Part shown: piece after piece, positions 1 to 8,838 of the stretch
Layout: each line of letters starts with the position of its first letter
How positions within the stretch are numbered: the stretch's first letter is position 1
Assembly (NCBI RefSeq): GCF_013131805.1
Contig: NZ_JABJRC010000009.1
Coordinates: 124,001 to 188,000 of the forward strand
Length of the DNA stretch: 64,000 nucleotides
Origin: Kribbella sandramycini
GTDB taxonomy: Bacteria > Actinomycetota > Actinomycetes > Propionibacteriales > Kribbellaceae
Direction of reading: 5' to 3'
Notes under the pieces: model-generated
Databases searched by the model: none
Told to the model about the DNA's origin: nothing
What the model saw: only the letters and a program-made list of their open reading frames with translations
Program-made: the position numbers and the translations under genes

Positions 1-939
1 GCCATCTACGAGCGCAGCGGCCGTGGTGCGGATGCCGTCGCCGCCGGTCACGAGTGCTACCAACTGATGCAGGACATCGGCGAAGAGGCCGAGGTCGGTC
101 TGATCGTGGCGAGCCGTTCGGAGTGGGCCGGCGGTACCGCAGCCATGGCGCGTCAGCTGGCCGATGCCGCGCTGGAGGGCGTCCGGCTGGTCGGCAACGA
201 CGAATGGACCGGCCCGGCCCTGGCATCGCAGGGCCTGATCGGCGTCCTCACCGGCGACCCGCAGCGCGCAGTCGAGGCCTTCGACGCGATCGCGGAGTCC
301 GGCGAAGCAGCCATGCCCTTCGACCCCGTGATCATCCCCTGGCACGCCGACTACGCCGAAGCCCTCGTCGCAGCCGGCCGCCTGGACGACGCCGCCGCCC
401 TGATCGCCGACATTCGCTCCCGAGCCGAAACCCTCGACCGCTCCGTCGTCCTCGTCGGCCTGGCCCGCTCCGAAGCCCTCCTGATCGCCAAACAAGGTGA
501 CCCGGCCGCCGCCCTCGACCTCCTCGACAAAACCATCAGCACCGCCGGCGACCGCGTCTACCCCCTCGACCTCGCCCGCTGCGAACTCACCCGCGGCCGC
601 GTAGCCCGCCAAGCCCGCCGCCGCTCAGTAGCCCGAACCGCCTTCCTCGACGCCATCGAGCAGTTCGAGTCCTACGGCGCCCCCGCCTGGCGCGAAGTAG
701 CCGAAACCGAACTCGCCCGCCTCGACGTCCCCAGCCGCAGCCGCCAACCCTCCGAGCTCACCGACAACGAACAACAAATCGTCGCCATGGTCCGCGACGG
801 CTCCACCAACCGCGAAATAGCCGCCGCCCTCTACCTCTCCGTCAAAGCCGTGGAGTCCCAACTGACCCGCCTCTACCGCCGCTTCGGCGTAGCCAACCGC
901 ACCCAACTCCTCCGCATGGTCGACCGCCCGCACTCGTGA
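1..939 (+). CDS. LuxR-family transcriptional regulator, C-terminal part (5' end outside window)
   Basis: The frame is open from base 1 to the stop at 937-939, so the gene begins upstream of the window. Most of the visible part is alanine/leucine-rich and helical, as in the TPR-like region of large LuxR (LAL-type) activators. The last 60 residues are a clear LuxR HTH: ELTDNEQQIVAMV, then STNREIAAALYLSVKAVESQ and LTRLYRRFGVANRTQL. The DNA-binding domain is therefore complete, but the N-terminal part, where an ATPase domain would lie, cannot be seen. Codons become strongly C/A-ending over the last 400 bases. The target genes are unknown; nothing nearby points to one. Confidence 0.85.
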   Translation, partial: AIYERSGRGADAVAAGHECYQLMQDIGEEAEVGLIVASRSEWAGGTAAMARQLADAALEGVRLVGNDEWTGPALASQGLIGVLTGDPQRAVEAFDAIAESGEAAMPFDPVIIPWHADYAEALVAAGRLDDAAALIADIRSRAETLDRSVVLVGLARSEALLIAKQGDPAAALDLLDKTISTAGDRVYPLDLARCELTRGRVARQARRRSVARTAFLDAIEQFESYGAPAWREVAETELARLDVPSRSRQPSELTDNEQQIVAMVRDGSTNREIAAALYLSVKAVESQLTRLYRRFGVANRTQLLRMVDRPHS

Positions 940-965
940 TTTCGGGGGAGCTTCACAATGGTGGG

Positions 966-1205
966 GTGAAACTTGAGCGGAAGCATGCGGTGGTGCTGTT
1001 GGGGATCGCGGTGTGGAACGTGGTGACTTATCTGCGGTTCATCAAGGCGTTGGTGGAGACGCCGGAGGATCGGCCGACGGGGTACTACGTTGCGCACAGC
1101 ATCTTGATCGTGGTGAACCTGGCGATTGCCGGGGTGTTGGGGACGTGGGGTGTGAAGGCTTACAAGGCGAGCAGGGTCAGCGGCGGGCGTAAGCCGACGG
1201 TGTGA
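966..1205 (+). CDS. Small membrane protein, SCO4848 family
   Basis: This 79-residue protein has two predicted membrane helices, VVLLGIAVWNVVTYLRFI and ILIVVNLAIAGVLGTWGV, joined by a short acidic loop. The opening V/M-K-L-x-R and the W-x(n)-F-I-K pattern after helix one match the SCO4848-type membrane proteins common in actinobacteria, whose function is unknown. I chose GTG at 966 because it gives the family's usual N-terminus. An in-frame GTG at 936 overlapping the LuxR stop would add ten residues. The 3' end overlaps the convergent AraC gene by 29 bp. Confidence 0.7.
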   Translation: MKLERKHAVVLLGIAVWNVVTYLRFIKALVETPEDRPTGYYVAHSILIVVNLAIAGVLGTWGVKAYKASRVSGGRKPTV

Positions 1206-1962
1206 CGCCGAGGAGTTTGCGGAAGTGGCGGGTGAGGTGGGACTGGTCGTAGAAGCCGGCGAGGGTGGCTACTTCGGCTGGTGGGCGGCCGTCGAGTAGG
1301 TGGCGGCGGGCGAGGTCGACTCGGCGGCCGGTCAGGTAGCGGTGGGGTGGTACGCCGTACTCGCGGCTGAAGGAGCGGACGAGGTGGACCGGGTGCGCCT
1401 GGATGATGCGGGACGCCTCGTCGAGGGTGATCCCCTGCGGGAGCTGGGCGTCCAGTAGGTCGCGGAGCTGCTGGGCGACGCCGGGGTCGCGCTGGTCCGG
1501 TGGAGCGGTGATGGCTCGGTGCAGGTGCTGCCGCAGGCGCTCTTCGATCAGAGTCAGCCTGCTCTGGGCTTCCAGATCCTCTTTGCCGTCGACGAGGACG
1601 CCGTGCAGCTGGTGGATGCGGTGTCGGAGCGCGGCGTCGGCGTACTCGGGTTGGTCGACCGCTGCGCCGATCAGCTCGGCGCCCAGCCGGTCGCTCTCCA
1701 GGTACAGGACGCGTTTGCGGAAGCCACCCGGGCGGACCGAGCGGCCGTCGTGCGCCACGTGGGGTGGTAGGAGCGAGACCTGCGCCTGGGCCAGGCCGTG
1801 CTCGCGGTGGTCCAGGTCGTAGCGGACGGCGCCTTCGTCGACGATCAGGACCGTCCAGGCGTCGTGGGTGTGGCTGGGGTAGGCGTGCGACGGGAAGTGC
1901 GCGTGCAGGACTTCGACGACTCCGCTGAGCGCGGGCCGCCAGGCCTTCACACTGGGCTTCAC
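1177..1962 (-). CDS. AraC-family transcriptional regulator
   Basis: The protein has 261 residues. Its N-terminal half looks like a cupin sensor domain (FPSHAYPSHTHDAWTVLIVDEG followed by LLPPHVAHDG). The C-terminal ~100 residues form the double AraC helix-turn-helix, with LDEASRIIQAHPVHLVRSF, then GVPPHRYLTGRRVDLAR and the second helix pair ending FRKLLGVTPSAYARR. It starts only 25 bp from the divergent dppA-like gene at 1988, so the two share a very short control region, and it probably regulates that gene and itself. The effector is unknown. A small peptide or amino acid would fit the neighbour, but that is inference. Confidence 0.88.
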   Translation of the reverse strand: MKPSVKAWRPALSGVVEVLHAHFPSHAYPSHTHDAWTVLIVDEGAVRYDLDHREHGLAQAQVSLLPPHVAHDGRSVRPGGFRKRVLYLESDRLGAELIGAAVDQPEYADAALRHRIHQLHGVLVDGKEDLEAQSRLTLIEERLRQHLHRAITAPPDQRDPGVAQQLRDLLDAQLPQGITLDEASRIIQAHPVHLVRSFSREYGVPPHRYLTGRRVDLARRHLLDGRPPAEVATLAGFYDQSHLTRHFRKLLGVTPSAYARR

Positions 1963-1987
1963 ACCTCCAGAACATACGCTTCTCGGC

Positions 1988-2812
1988 GTGAAGGTCTACA
2001 TCAGCGCAGATATGGAAGGCATTACCGGGCTGGTCGACGCGGAGGACGTCCAGCCCCCGGGCCGGGACTACGAGCGCGGCCGGGTGATGATGACCGAGGA
2101 CGTGAACGCGGCGATCCGCGGCGCGTACGCCGGTGGCGCGACCAGCGTCCTGGTCAACGACGCGCACGGCCCGATGCGCAACCTGCTGCCGGATCTGCTC
2201 GACCAGCGTGCCGTGCTGATCAAGGGCCGGCCGAAGCCGATGGGCATGATCGAGGGCCTGACGAGTGCGTACGACGCCGTCCTGTGCGTCGGGTTTCACG
2301 CCCGGGCCGGCGTCCTCGGCGTCCTCAGCCACAGCTTCATGGGCCACGAGATCGAGGACATCTGGCTCGACGACCGGGTCACCGGCGAGATCGGCCTCTT
2401 CCATGCGACTGCGGCGGCGTACGGCGTACCGGTCGCAATGCTCACCGGCGACGACACCGCCTGTGCCGAGATGACCGCCTGGGACCACGCCGTCCGCACG
2501 GTCGCGGTCAAACACGCCAAGGACCGCTTCGCCGCCCAGCTCGTCCCGGTCGCCGAGGCCCGCACAGCCATCGAGACCGCCGCCGCCCTCGCGCTCGGCG
2601 CCCTCCCCGCCGTCGCCCCGCAGGGCGACCACACCCTCACTGTCCGCTGGCAGTCCGCCTCGGTCGCCTCCCACCTGACCGCCATCCCCGGCGTCACCCG
2701 TCGGGACGATCGGACGGTAACCCTGACGGGCGACATGCTCCAGTTGTACCGGATGTTCAACCTGTTCCTGCGCGTTGCCACCGCGGTCACGTCGAACCCG
2801 CCGTACTGCTGA
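1988..2812 (+). CDS. dppA: D-aminopeptidase DppA-like (peptidase family M55)
   Basis: This 274-residue protein is full length for family M55, zinc D-aminopeptidases that release N-terminal D-amino acids such as D-Ala from short peptides. Residues that align with the known Bacillus DppA metal and catalytic positions are present: Asp8 and Glu10 (ISADMEG), His60 (NDAHGP), His104 (GFHARAG), His115 (LSHSF) and a Glu at 134 (TGEIG). A cell-wall peptide recycling or nutrient role is likely. The GTG start lies 25 bp from the divergent AraC gene and has no clear ribosome-binding site, so a nearly leaderless transcript is possible. No dipeptide transporter lies beside it. Confidence 0.88.
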   Translation: MKVYISADMEGITGLVDAEDVQPPGRDYERGRVMMTEDVNAAIRGAYAGGATSVLVNDAHGPMRNLLPDLLDQRAVLIKGRPKPMGMIEGLTSAYDAVLCVGFHARAGVLGVLSHSFMGHEIEDIWLDDRVTGEIGLFHATAAAYGVPVAMLTGDDTACAEMTAWDHAVRTVAVKHAKDRFAAQLVPVAEARTAIETAAALALGALPAVAPQGDHTLTVRWQSASVASHLTAIPGVTRRDDRTVTLTGDMLQLYRMFNLFLRVATAVTSNPPYC

Positions 2813-2863
2813 ACGAAAACTGTCGGAGGCCTTTTGTAGCTTTCAGGTCTCGATGATCTGGGG

Positions 2864-5800
2864 GTGGGTATGGACTTGCTTCGATCGGTGACGGATCTGA
2901 TCGGCAAGAAGGGCGATTCCGCTGTCTGGCAAGGGATCGCGGACCATGTGCTGACGGGTTCGCCGCTGAACGGCCTACCCCCGGGCGGGTTCGAGACCCT
3001 CGCTCGGCTAGGGCTGGCCGGCCAGTACTCGATCGCCCGGCTGCCTCAGAGCGGCCCGCTCACCGAGTTCGTCGGCGGGCTCGCCGAGGTCCCGGACGAC
3101 GTGCTGCAGCGATGGATCGGGGTGCTCGGCGCGCTGTTGTCGACCTGGCCGCCGTCCGAGGAGCCGCTCGACCCCACGTACGGTCTCGACGCCGTCCTGG
3201 TCCAGCTCAACAGCCTGTGGCCGCCGTTCGACGACGACGTCGTCCGCCCCGCCGGCCTCGACCACGCCTGGCTCGAGAAGGTCGCGACGCTCTGTGTTGT
3301 CGAACCGGCGAAACCGCTGATCTGGGCCTTCGGTCGAGCGCTCCCGACCACCGTCTCGACCACCGTGCTCGAACTGCCGGGCTACGAGGCGGCAGCCGTC
3401 CGCCATGCCGCCGCGATCACGGCTGAGGTCGACGTGGCGAAACCCGACGCGCAGCGCGACGCGTGGTACATGCTGCGCTCGCTGACGCCCGAATCGCTGA
3501 CCCACTTCGTGCCGATGCTCGTGCCCATCGTCGCGTCGACGGACGCCGCGATCCGCCGGGACGCCGCGCCGCTCCTCGGCGTACCGGGGGTGCTCGGCGA
3601 GCTACGGCGCTTCATCGAGACAGCGAAACCGGCCGTCCGATCTGCGGCGCTGAAGGCGCTGTGGGCAACAGAAGACCCTGAGCAGCGCCGATGGGCCCAC
3701 GAACGCGCGACGGCTGATCGCGCGGCCAGCGTGCGTGATCTCGTCAGCAGTTGGGATGCGCAGCTCGCCGCGGCCGCTGAGCCGTCGACGGAAGCGCCGC
3801 CGGTCGATCTGCGGGTGCCGGTGACGCCGGAGCTGCGGGAGAAGCTGCGACAGCTCGCCACCGAGGGCGAGAAGGTCGCCGGATTGCCAGGCCGGACAGG
3901 CAAGTACACGTTCTCCGACGCGGAGCTCGCGCCCGTGTTCGAGACGCTGGAAACCGGGCGGATGTTCGAGCTGCAACCGCGCGGCGCGGAGCTGCATCCG
4001 AACTGGGTGGCCGATGTGCTCGCGCCACACGTCGGCGCGGTCGGTCCGGTCGTTGCGACCCTGCTGCTGGCGCGGGCCGGTCTGTTGACGCGCCCGACGG
4101 ATGGGCTGTCTTACGCGGCGAGCCGCGTCTACGTCCGGTGTTACGAGGAGACCGGGCGGCCGGAGCCGTTGGAGATCGCCCGGATCTTCGACGCGGTCGG
4201 CTTCGACGGCGCCGCCGTCCTCGCCTACTGGGACCGTGGTGACTACGAAGGCCTGCGCGGTCTGTGGAGCGACGAGGCGATCGCGCCGTTCGCCCGGCAC
4301 GCGCTGCCGCACTACCTGACCATGTTGACCTCGCCAGATGTCTGGTACTCCGACGACGACGCGATCTACCACGCAATCGCTACCCTGCAAGGAGATCTGC
4401 CGCTCGATGCGGTCGACAAGTTGCTCCGGATGGGCCTGGGGCAACAGAAGACCTACCGCGTCCTCGCCCAGGATGCTGTCGCGCACGTGCCCGGGATTGC
4501 TGACCGCATCGCCGCGGCGCTGACCGACGGCAAGGCGACCACTCGTCAGGTCGCAGCCCAGTGGCTGCAGCGGATCAACCACGTAGCGGCAGTTCCGGCG
4601 CTGGAGACCGCGCTGCGCAAGGAGAAGAACGAGCTGGCCAAGGCTGCGTTCCTGGATGCCCTCCAAGGGCTTGGCGAGCCGATCGAGAGCTACCTCGATC
4701 ACGAGGCGATGCTCGGCGAGGCGAATGCCTCGGTGACCAAGGGCCTGCACAAGGAGCTGGCCTGGCTGGATTGGAGCGCCCTGCCGGTCGTGCATTGGGC
4801 CGAGAGCGGCGACGCCGTCCCGCTCCCGGTGCTGCAGTGGCTGACCAACCAAGCGGTGAAGGCAAAGTCGCCGGAGCCGGGTGCGTTGCTGCGCACGTAC
4901 GCCGCCCTGATCGAACCGGCCGAGCGCGAGCGGTTCGGCCGTGCCTTGCTGGATGCCTGGATCGCCGAGGACACCCGGCTGCCCGAACCCGATGAGGTGC
5001 AAGATCCCGACTTCGCCGACTGGCCGGTCGGGTCGGCGATCGGGTCCAAGGGGGTGCTGGCGGTGGTCGCAGCCTGCGCCGGCGCGGACGTCGTACCGGT
5101 CGCCGGCGGTTACCTGAAGTACTGGTACGGGACACGATCTGCGCAGTGCAAGGCGCTGGTCGTGATGCTCGGCTGGATCGAGCAGGCGAGTGCAACGCAG
5201 CTGGTGCTCTCGGTGGCATCGCGGTTCCGGACGAAGGGCATCCAGGAGGAGGCCGTCCAGCAGGCCGCAGCGCTGGCCGAGCGCAGAGGCTGGTCGCTCG
5301 ACGAGCTGGCCGACCGTACCGTCCCGTACGCGGGGTTCGACGAAACCGGCCGGATCGAGCTCTCGTACGGCGATCGCGCGTTCACCGCCGAGGTCGCGCC
5401 CGATCTGACCGTCGCGCTGGCCGACGAGACCGGCCAGCCGCTCAAGGCCCTGCCGGCGCCACGGCAGTCGGACGACGCGGATGCGGCGGCCGCGGCGAAG
5501 AAGACCCTGGGCGCCGCCAAGCGTGAGCTGAAAGCGCTCGTCCAGGCCCAGACCACCCGCCTCTACGAGGCCATGTGCACCGGCCGCAGCTGGCTCGCGG
5601 CAGACTGGCAGCTCTACCTCAACGGCCACCCGATTCTCCGCCGCCTCAGCCAGCGGCTGACCTGGATCGCGGACGGCGCCCGGGTCTTCCGTCCACTCGA
5701 CGACGGCACCCTGACCACCGTCGACGACGACCCGATCGAGCTGGCGCCCGACGCCGTCATCACCCTCGCCCACGACACCCTCCTCACCAGCGACGCCGTC

Positions 5801-6256
5801 CAGGCCTGGCAGGAGCACTTCACCGACTACGAGCTCGTTCCGCTCTTCCAGCAGTTCGGCCGTGGCTCCTACCTGCTGCCACCGGAGAAGACCACCGACA
5901 AAGCCCTGCATGACTTCGAAGGGCACCTCGTCGAAGCCTTCGCGCTCCGCAGCCGCGCCGGAAAGCTCGGCTACCTCCGCGGCGAGACCGGCGACGGCGG
6001 TTGGTTCTACTCCTACGAGAAACGCCTACCCGCCATCGGTCTCACCGTCGAGCTGGGCTTCACCGGCAACCTCCTCCCCGAGGAGAACAAGACCGTCGCT
6101 CTGACCGAGCTCGCCGTCCGCGGCCGCGGACACCAGGCCCTCCGCTTGAGCGACGTCCCCCAAGTCCTGCTCTCCGAGGCCTACAACGACCTCCGCCAAC
6201 TCGCCGCCGACGGCTCAGGTTTCGACCCGGCCTGGCAACAGACGACGGGCCGCTGA
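2864..6256 (+). CDS. DUF4132 protein, long paralogue (YehI/MolR-like)
   Basis: This 1130-residue soluble protein has no signal peptide or membrane segment. The first ~300 residues are helical and repeat-like. From about 305 (VPVTPELREKLRQL) onward it aligns with the next gene. Both carry HEAT-like stretches (QWLQRINHVAAVPALE) and, at ~885-990, the DUF4132 signature: KRELKALVQAQTTRLYEAM, WQLYLNGHPILRRL, LAHDTLL and HFTDYELVPLFQQF. The family is known from E. coli YehI and MolR and has no proven activity. It opens a six-gene operon; its stop overlaps the start of the next gene (TGATG). The start is GTG 2864 after a GGGG run, with ATG 2870 an alternative. Confidence 0.85.
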   Translation: MGMDLLRSVTDLIGKKGDSAVWQGIADHVLTGSPLNGLPPGGFETLARLGLAGQYSIARLPQSGPLTEFVGGLAEVPDDVLQRWIGVLGALLSTWPPSEEPLDPTYGLDAVLVQLNSLWPPFDDDVVRPAGLDHAWLEKVATLCVVEPAKPLIWAFGRALPTTVSTTVLELPGYEAAAVRHAAAITAEVDVAKPDAQRDAWYMLRSLTPESLTHFVPMLVPIVASTDAAIRRDAAPLLGVPGVLGELRRFIETAKPAVRSAALKALWATEDPEQRRWAHERATADRAASVRDLVSSWDAQLAAAAEPSTEAPPVDLRVPVTPELREKLRQLATEGEKVAGLPGRTGKYTFSDAELAPVFETLETGRMFELQPRGAELHPNWVADVLAPHVGAVGPVVATLLLARAGLLTRPTDGLSYAASRVYVRCYEETGRPEPLEIARIFDAVGFDGAAVLAYWDRGDYEGLRGLWSDEAIAPFARHALPHYLTMLTSPDVWYSDDDAIYHAIATLQGDLPLDAVDKLLRMGLGQQKTYRVLAQDAVAHVPGIADRIAAALTDGKATTRQVAAQWLQRINHVAAVPALETALRKEKNELAKAAFLDALQGLGEPIESYLDHEAMLGEANASVTKGLHKELAWLDWSALPVVHWAESGDAVPLPVLQWLTNQAVKAKSPEPGALLRTYAALIEPAERERFGRALLDAWIAEDTRLPEPDEVQDPDFADWPVGSAIGSKGVLAVVAACAGADVVPVAGGYLKYWYGTRSAQCKALVVMLGWIEQASATQLVLSVASRFRTKGIQEEAVQQAAALAERRGWSLDELADRTVPYAGFDETGRIELSYGDRAFTAEVAPDLTVALADETGQPLKALPAPRQSDDADAAAAAKKTLGAAKRELKALVQAQTTRLYEAMCTGRSWLAADWQLYLNGHPILRRLSQRLTWIADGARVFRPLDDGTLTTVDDDPIELAPDAVITLAHDTLLTSDAVQAWQEHFTDYELVPLFQQFGRGSYLLPPEKTTDKALHDFEGHLVEAFALRSRAGKLGYLRGETGDGGWFYSYEKRLPAIGLTVELGFTGNLLPEENKTVALTELAVRGRGHQALRLSDVPQVLLSEAYNDLRQLAADGSGFDPAWQQTTGR

Positions 6257-8838
6257 TGATCGCCGACGACGGGCTGGTCCCGGTCATGGATCTTCGGATG
6301 CCGGTCAGTCCTGAGCTGCGCGCCAAGCTGGAGGCGCTGTTCGCCGTCCAGCCGCCGCCATCGCCGTCCGTGTACGACCGGCCGCTCAAGGATCGAGACT
6401 TGCAACGCGTTCTGGACACGTTGGAGTCGGGCAAGCTTCCACCAGGCCGGATGCTGGCCAACCAGCCCGGTCGCTGGGCGCATTACATCCTCGGCCCGCA
6501 CGTGCTCGAGTTCGGCCCGGTGCTCACGACCGTCATCTACGCAGCCCTCGACCTGCTTGACGACGGCGGTCGTCCTTCGCTCAGCAACGGAGCCGCCGCC
6601 TTCTACACCCGCCTCTTCGAGGAGACCGGCCACCCGACCCTCCTGGAGATCGCGGGCCTGCTCAACGCCGTCGGTCTGGACGGCTCCGGTTTCGTCCTGC
6701 AGCACTACACCGGGCGGTATTTCCAGCCGCTCGGTATGGGCTGGCCGGATGCGGCCGTCGCACCGTTCATCCAGACCGTGCTGCCCGAAGTCCTCGAGAA
6801 ACTAGGCCGTACCGGCGATTGGCATGAGGACGACGACGGCCCGTTCCGAGCCCTCGCCACGCTGCCCGCGCTCCCACCGGCCGCAGTAACAGCTCTCACC
6901 GAGCTGGCCTTGGGCTCGCGGAAAGCCGCACGCCGTCAAGCCCAAGACCTGCTCGCCCGCAACGAGGGCGTCGAGGACCTCCCGATCGCGGCCCTGGCGG
7001 ACGGCAAAGCCGAGGTCAGAGCGATCGCCGCGCAATGGCTACAACGCCTCCGGCACGAGCCCGCGATCCCAGCCCTGGAAGCCGCCGTGGCCAAGGAGCG
7101 ACACGATCTCACCCAAGGCGCGCTCCTGGACACGCTGGAGTCACTGGGCCGCCCGGTCGCGCAGTACCTCGACCTCGAAACCCTGCGGTCCCAAGCTGAA
7201 ACCGCTGTCGCCAAAGGCCTTCCCAAGAACCTCGACTGGCTGAGCTGGGACGCTGTTCCGGCCGTGCACTGGGCAAAGACCGGCGTCGAGGTCCCGCGCG
7301 CGGTGTTGCAGTGGTTCGTCGTCCAAGCCGTCCGCGGCAAGTCGGCCGAGCCCAACGCGCTTCTGCGCAACTACTGCGGCCTGTTCGAGCGCAGCACCCG
7401 CGAGGCATTCGGCCAGTACCTTCTGGAGGCCTGGCTCGCCGAAGACGTCCGGACGGTTGCTCCGGAGGATGCGCTGCGAACCTCCCAAGAGGAGGCGTCG
7501 TGGCTCATAGGTGACCCGCAGTACCAGCAGTCGTGGATGGCCGGCCTGAGCCATGCGGAGCTGGTCGCCGAGCTGCTGCCGATGAACCTGCAGGAGCTGG
7601 CCGGGTCGGCGGCTTCGTCCAAGGGGTTGTTGGCCGTCGTCGCGGCTTGTGGTGGGGCTGGGGTGGCTGCGCCGGTTCAGCGGTATTTGAAGGAATGGTT
7701 CGGGAGCCGGGCGGCGCAGGGGAAGGCGTTGATCGCGATGTTGGCCTGGGTCGACGATCCCGCGGCGACGCAGCTGATGCTGGCGGTCGGATCGCGGTTC
7801 CGGACGAAGAGCTTTCAGGATGAGGCGAATCGACAGGCGGCGGCGCTGGCCGAGCGGAAGGGGTGGACGCTTGACGAGCTGGCCGACCGGAGCGTGCCGG
7901 TGGCCGGGCTGGACGACGACGGGCGTGCCGAGCTCTCGTACGGGGATCGGGTCTTCGTTGCCGAGCTGACGCCCGAGCTGACCGTCGCGCTGATCGACCC
8001 GCAGGGCAAACCGCTCAAGGCGTTGCCCGCGCCGCGGCAGTCCGATGACGAGGACGCCGTCAAGGCCGCGAAGAAAGCGTTGACCGCCACCAAGCGCGAG
8101 CTCAAAGCGGTGGTCGAGCTGCAGACTCAGCGCCTGTACGAGGCGCTCTGCACCGGTCGCGCGTGGCCGGCTGCCGATTGGCAACGCTTCCTGAACGGTC
8201 ATCTGATCCTGCGTCAGCTGGTCCAACGCTTGGCCTGGAGTGCGGACGACGTCGTGTTCCGTCCGCTCGACGACGGCACCTTGACGGACGCCGCCGACGA
8301 TCCGGTCGAGCTCGCCGCCGATGCGGTCGTCCGGCTCGCCCACGACACCGCGCTCGAGCCGGCCACTGTCCGCAGCTGGCAGCAGCACTTCGTCGACTAT
8401 GAGGTGGCCCCGCTCTTCCAGCAGTTCGGCAAGGAGCTCTTCCGGCTGCCGGCCGCGAAGGCCGGCGACACCCGTCTACTCGACTTCGAGGGCCACCTGC
8501 TGGAGACCTTCGCCCTGCGCGGCCGCGCCGCCAAGCTCGGCTACCAGCGCGGTGAAGCCCAAGATGCCGGTTGGTTCTACGAGTACGAGAAACGCTTTCC
8601 CTCGATCGGCTTGACGGTCGTCATCGAGTTCACCGGCAATATGCTCCCCGAGGAGAACCGCGTGGTCGCGCTCCGAGCCCTGTACGTCGCCCGCGCCGTT
8701 GGCCGGCGCGGCGGCCCGCTGCTGGCACTCGGCGACGTCCCGCCGGTGCTGTTGTCCGAGGTGTACAACGATCTTCGGCTGCTCGCGGCCGACGGGTCCG
8801 GATTCGATCCGGACTGGGCGAAGAAGACGGAGTTCTGA
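6256..8838 (+). CDS. DUF4132 protein, short paralogue
   Basis: This 860-residue paralogue of the preceding protein lacks its N-terminal ~300 residues and begins almost directly with the shared region (LRMPVSPELRAKLEALF). Shared segments include QWLQRLRHEPAIPALE, PALPAPRQSDDEDA and, at ~614-715, the DUF4132 block (KRELKAVVELQTQRLYEAL, WQRFLNGHLILRQL, HFVDYEVAPLFQQF). The ATG at 6256 overlaps the previous stop by one base and its own stop overlaps the ATPase start by one base, so translation is coupled. The open frame extends upstream inside the first DUF4132 gene, but those residues are arginine-rich shadow sequence, so I start at 6256. Confidence 0.85.
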   Translation: MIADDGLVPVMDLRMPVSPELRAKLEALFAVQPPPSPSVYDRPLKDRDLQRVLDTLESGKLPPGRMLANQPGRWAHYILGPHVLEFGPVLTTVIYAALDLLDDGGRPSLSNGAAAFYTRLFEETGHPTLLEIAGLLNAVGLDGSGFVLQHYTGRYFQPLGMGWPDAAVAPFIQTVLPEVLEKLGRTGDWHEDDDGPFRALATLPALPPAAVTALTELALGSRKAARRQAQDLLARNEGVEDLPIAALADGKAEVRAIAAQWLQRLRHEPAIPALEAAVAKERHDLTQGALLDTLESLGRPVAQYLDLETLRSQAETAVAKGLPKNLDWLSWDAVPAVHWAKTGVEVPRAVLQWFVVQAVRGKSAEPNALLRNYCGLFERSTREAFGQYLLEAWLAEDVRTVAPEDALRTSQEEASWLIGDPQYQQSWMAGLSHAELVAELLPMNLQELAGSAASSKGLLAVVAACGGAGVAAPVQRYLKEWFGSRAAQGKALIAMLAWVDDPAATQLMLAVGSRFRTKSFQDEANRQAAALAERKGWTLDELADRSVPVAGLDDDGRAELSYGDRVFVAELTPELTVALIDPQGKPLKALPAPRQSDDEDAVKAAKKALTATKRELKAVVELQTQRLYEALCTGRAWPAADWQRFLNGHLILRQLVQRLAWSADDVVFRPLDDGTLTDAADDPVELAADAVVRLAHDTALEPATVRSWQQHFVDYEVAPLFQQFGKELFRLPAAKAGDTRLLDFEGHLLETFALRGRAAKLGYQRGEAQDAGWFYEYEKRFPSIGLTVVIEFTGNMLPEENRVVALRALYVARAVGRRGGPLLALGDVPPVLLSEVYNDLRLLAADGSGFDPDWAKKTEF

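Noticed and set aside
1160-2674. A 504-codon minus-strand open frame
   Set aside because: It covers the D-aminopeptidase gene, whose metal ligands are all conserved, and the other frame of the AraC gene; its translation is low-complexity Arg/Pro.
3602-5926. A 774-codon minus-strand open frame opposite the first DUF4132 gene
   Set aside because: Same antisense artefact; the plus strand carries conserved DUF4132 sequence throughout.
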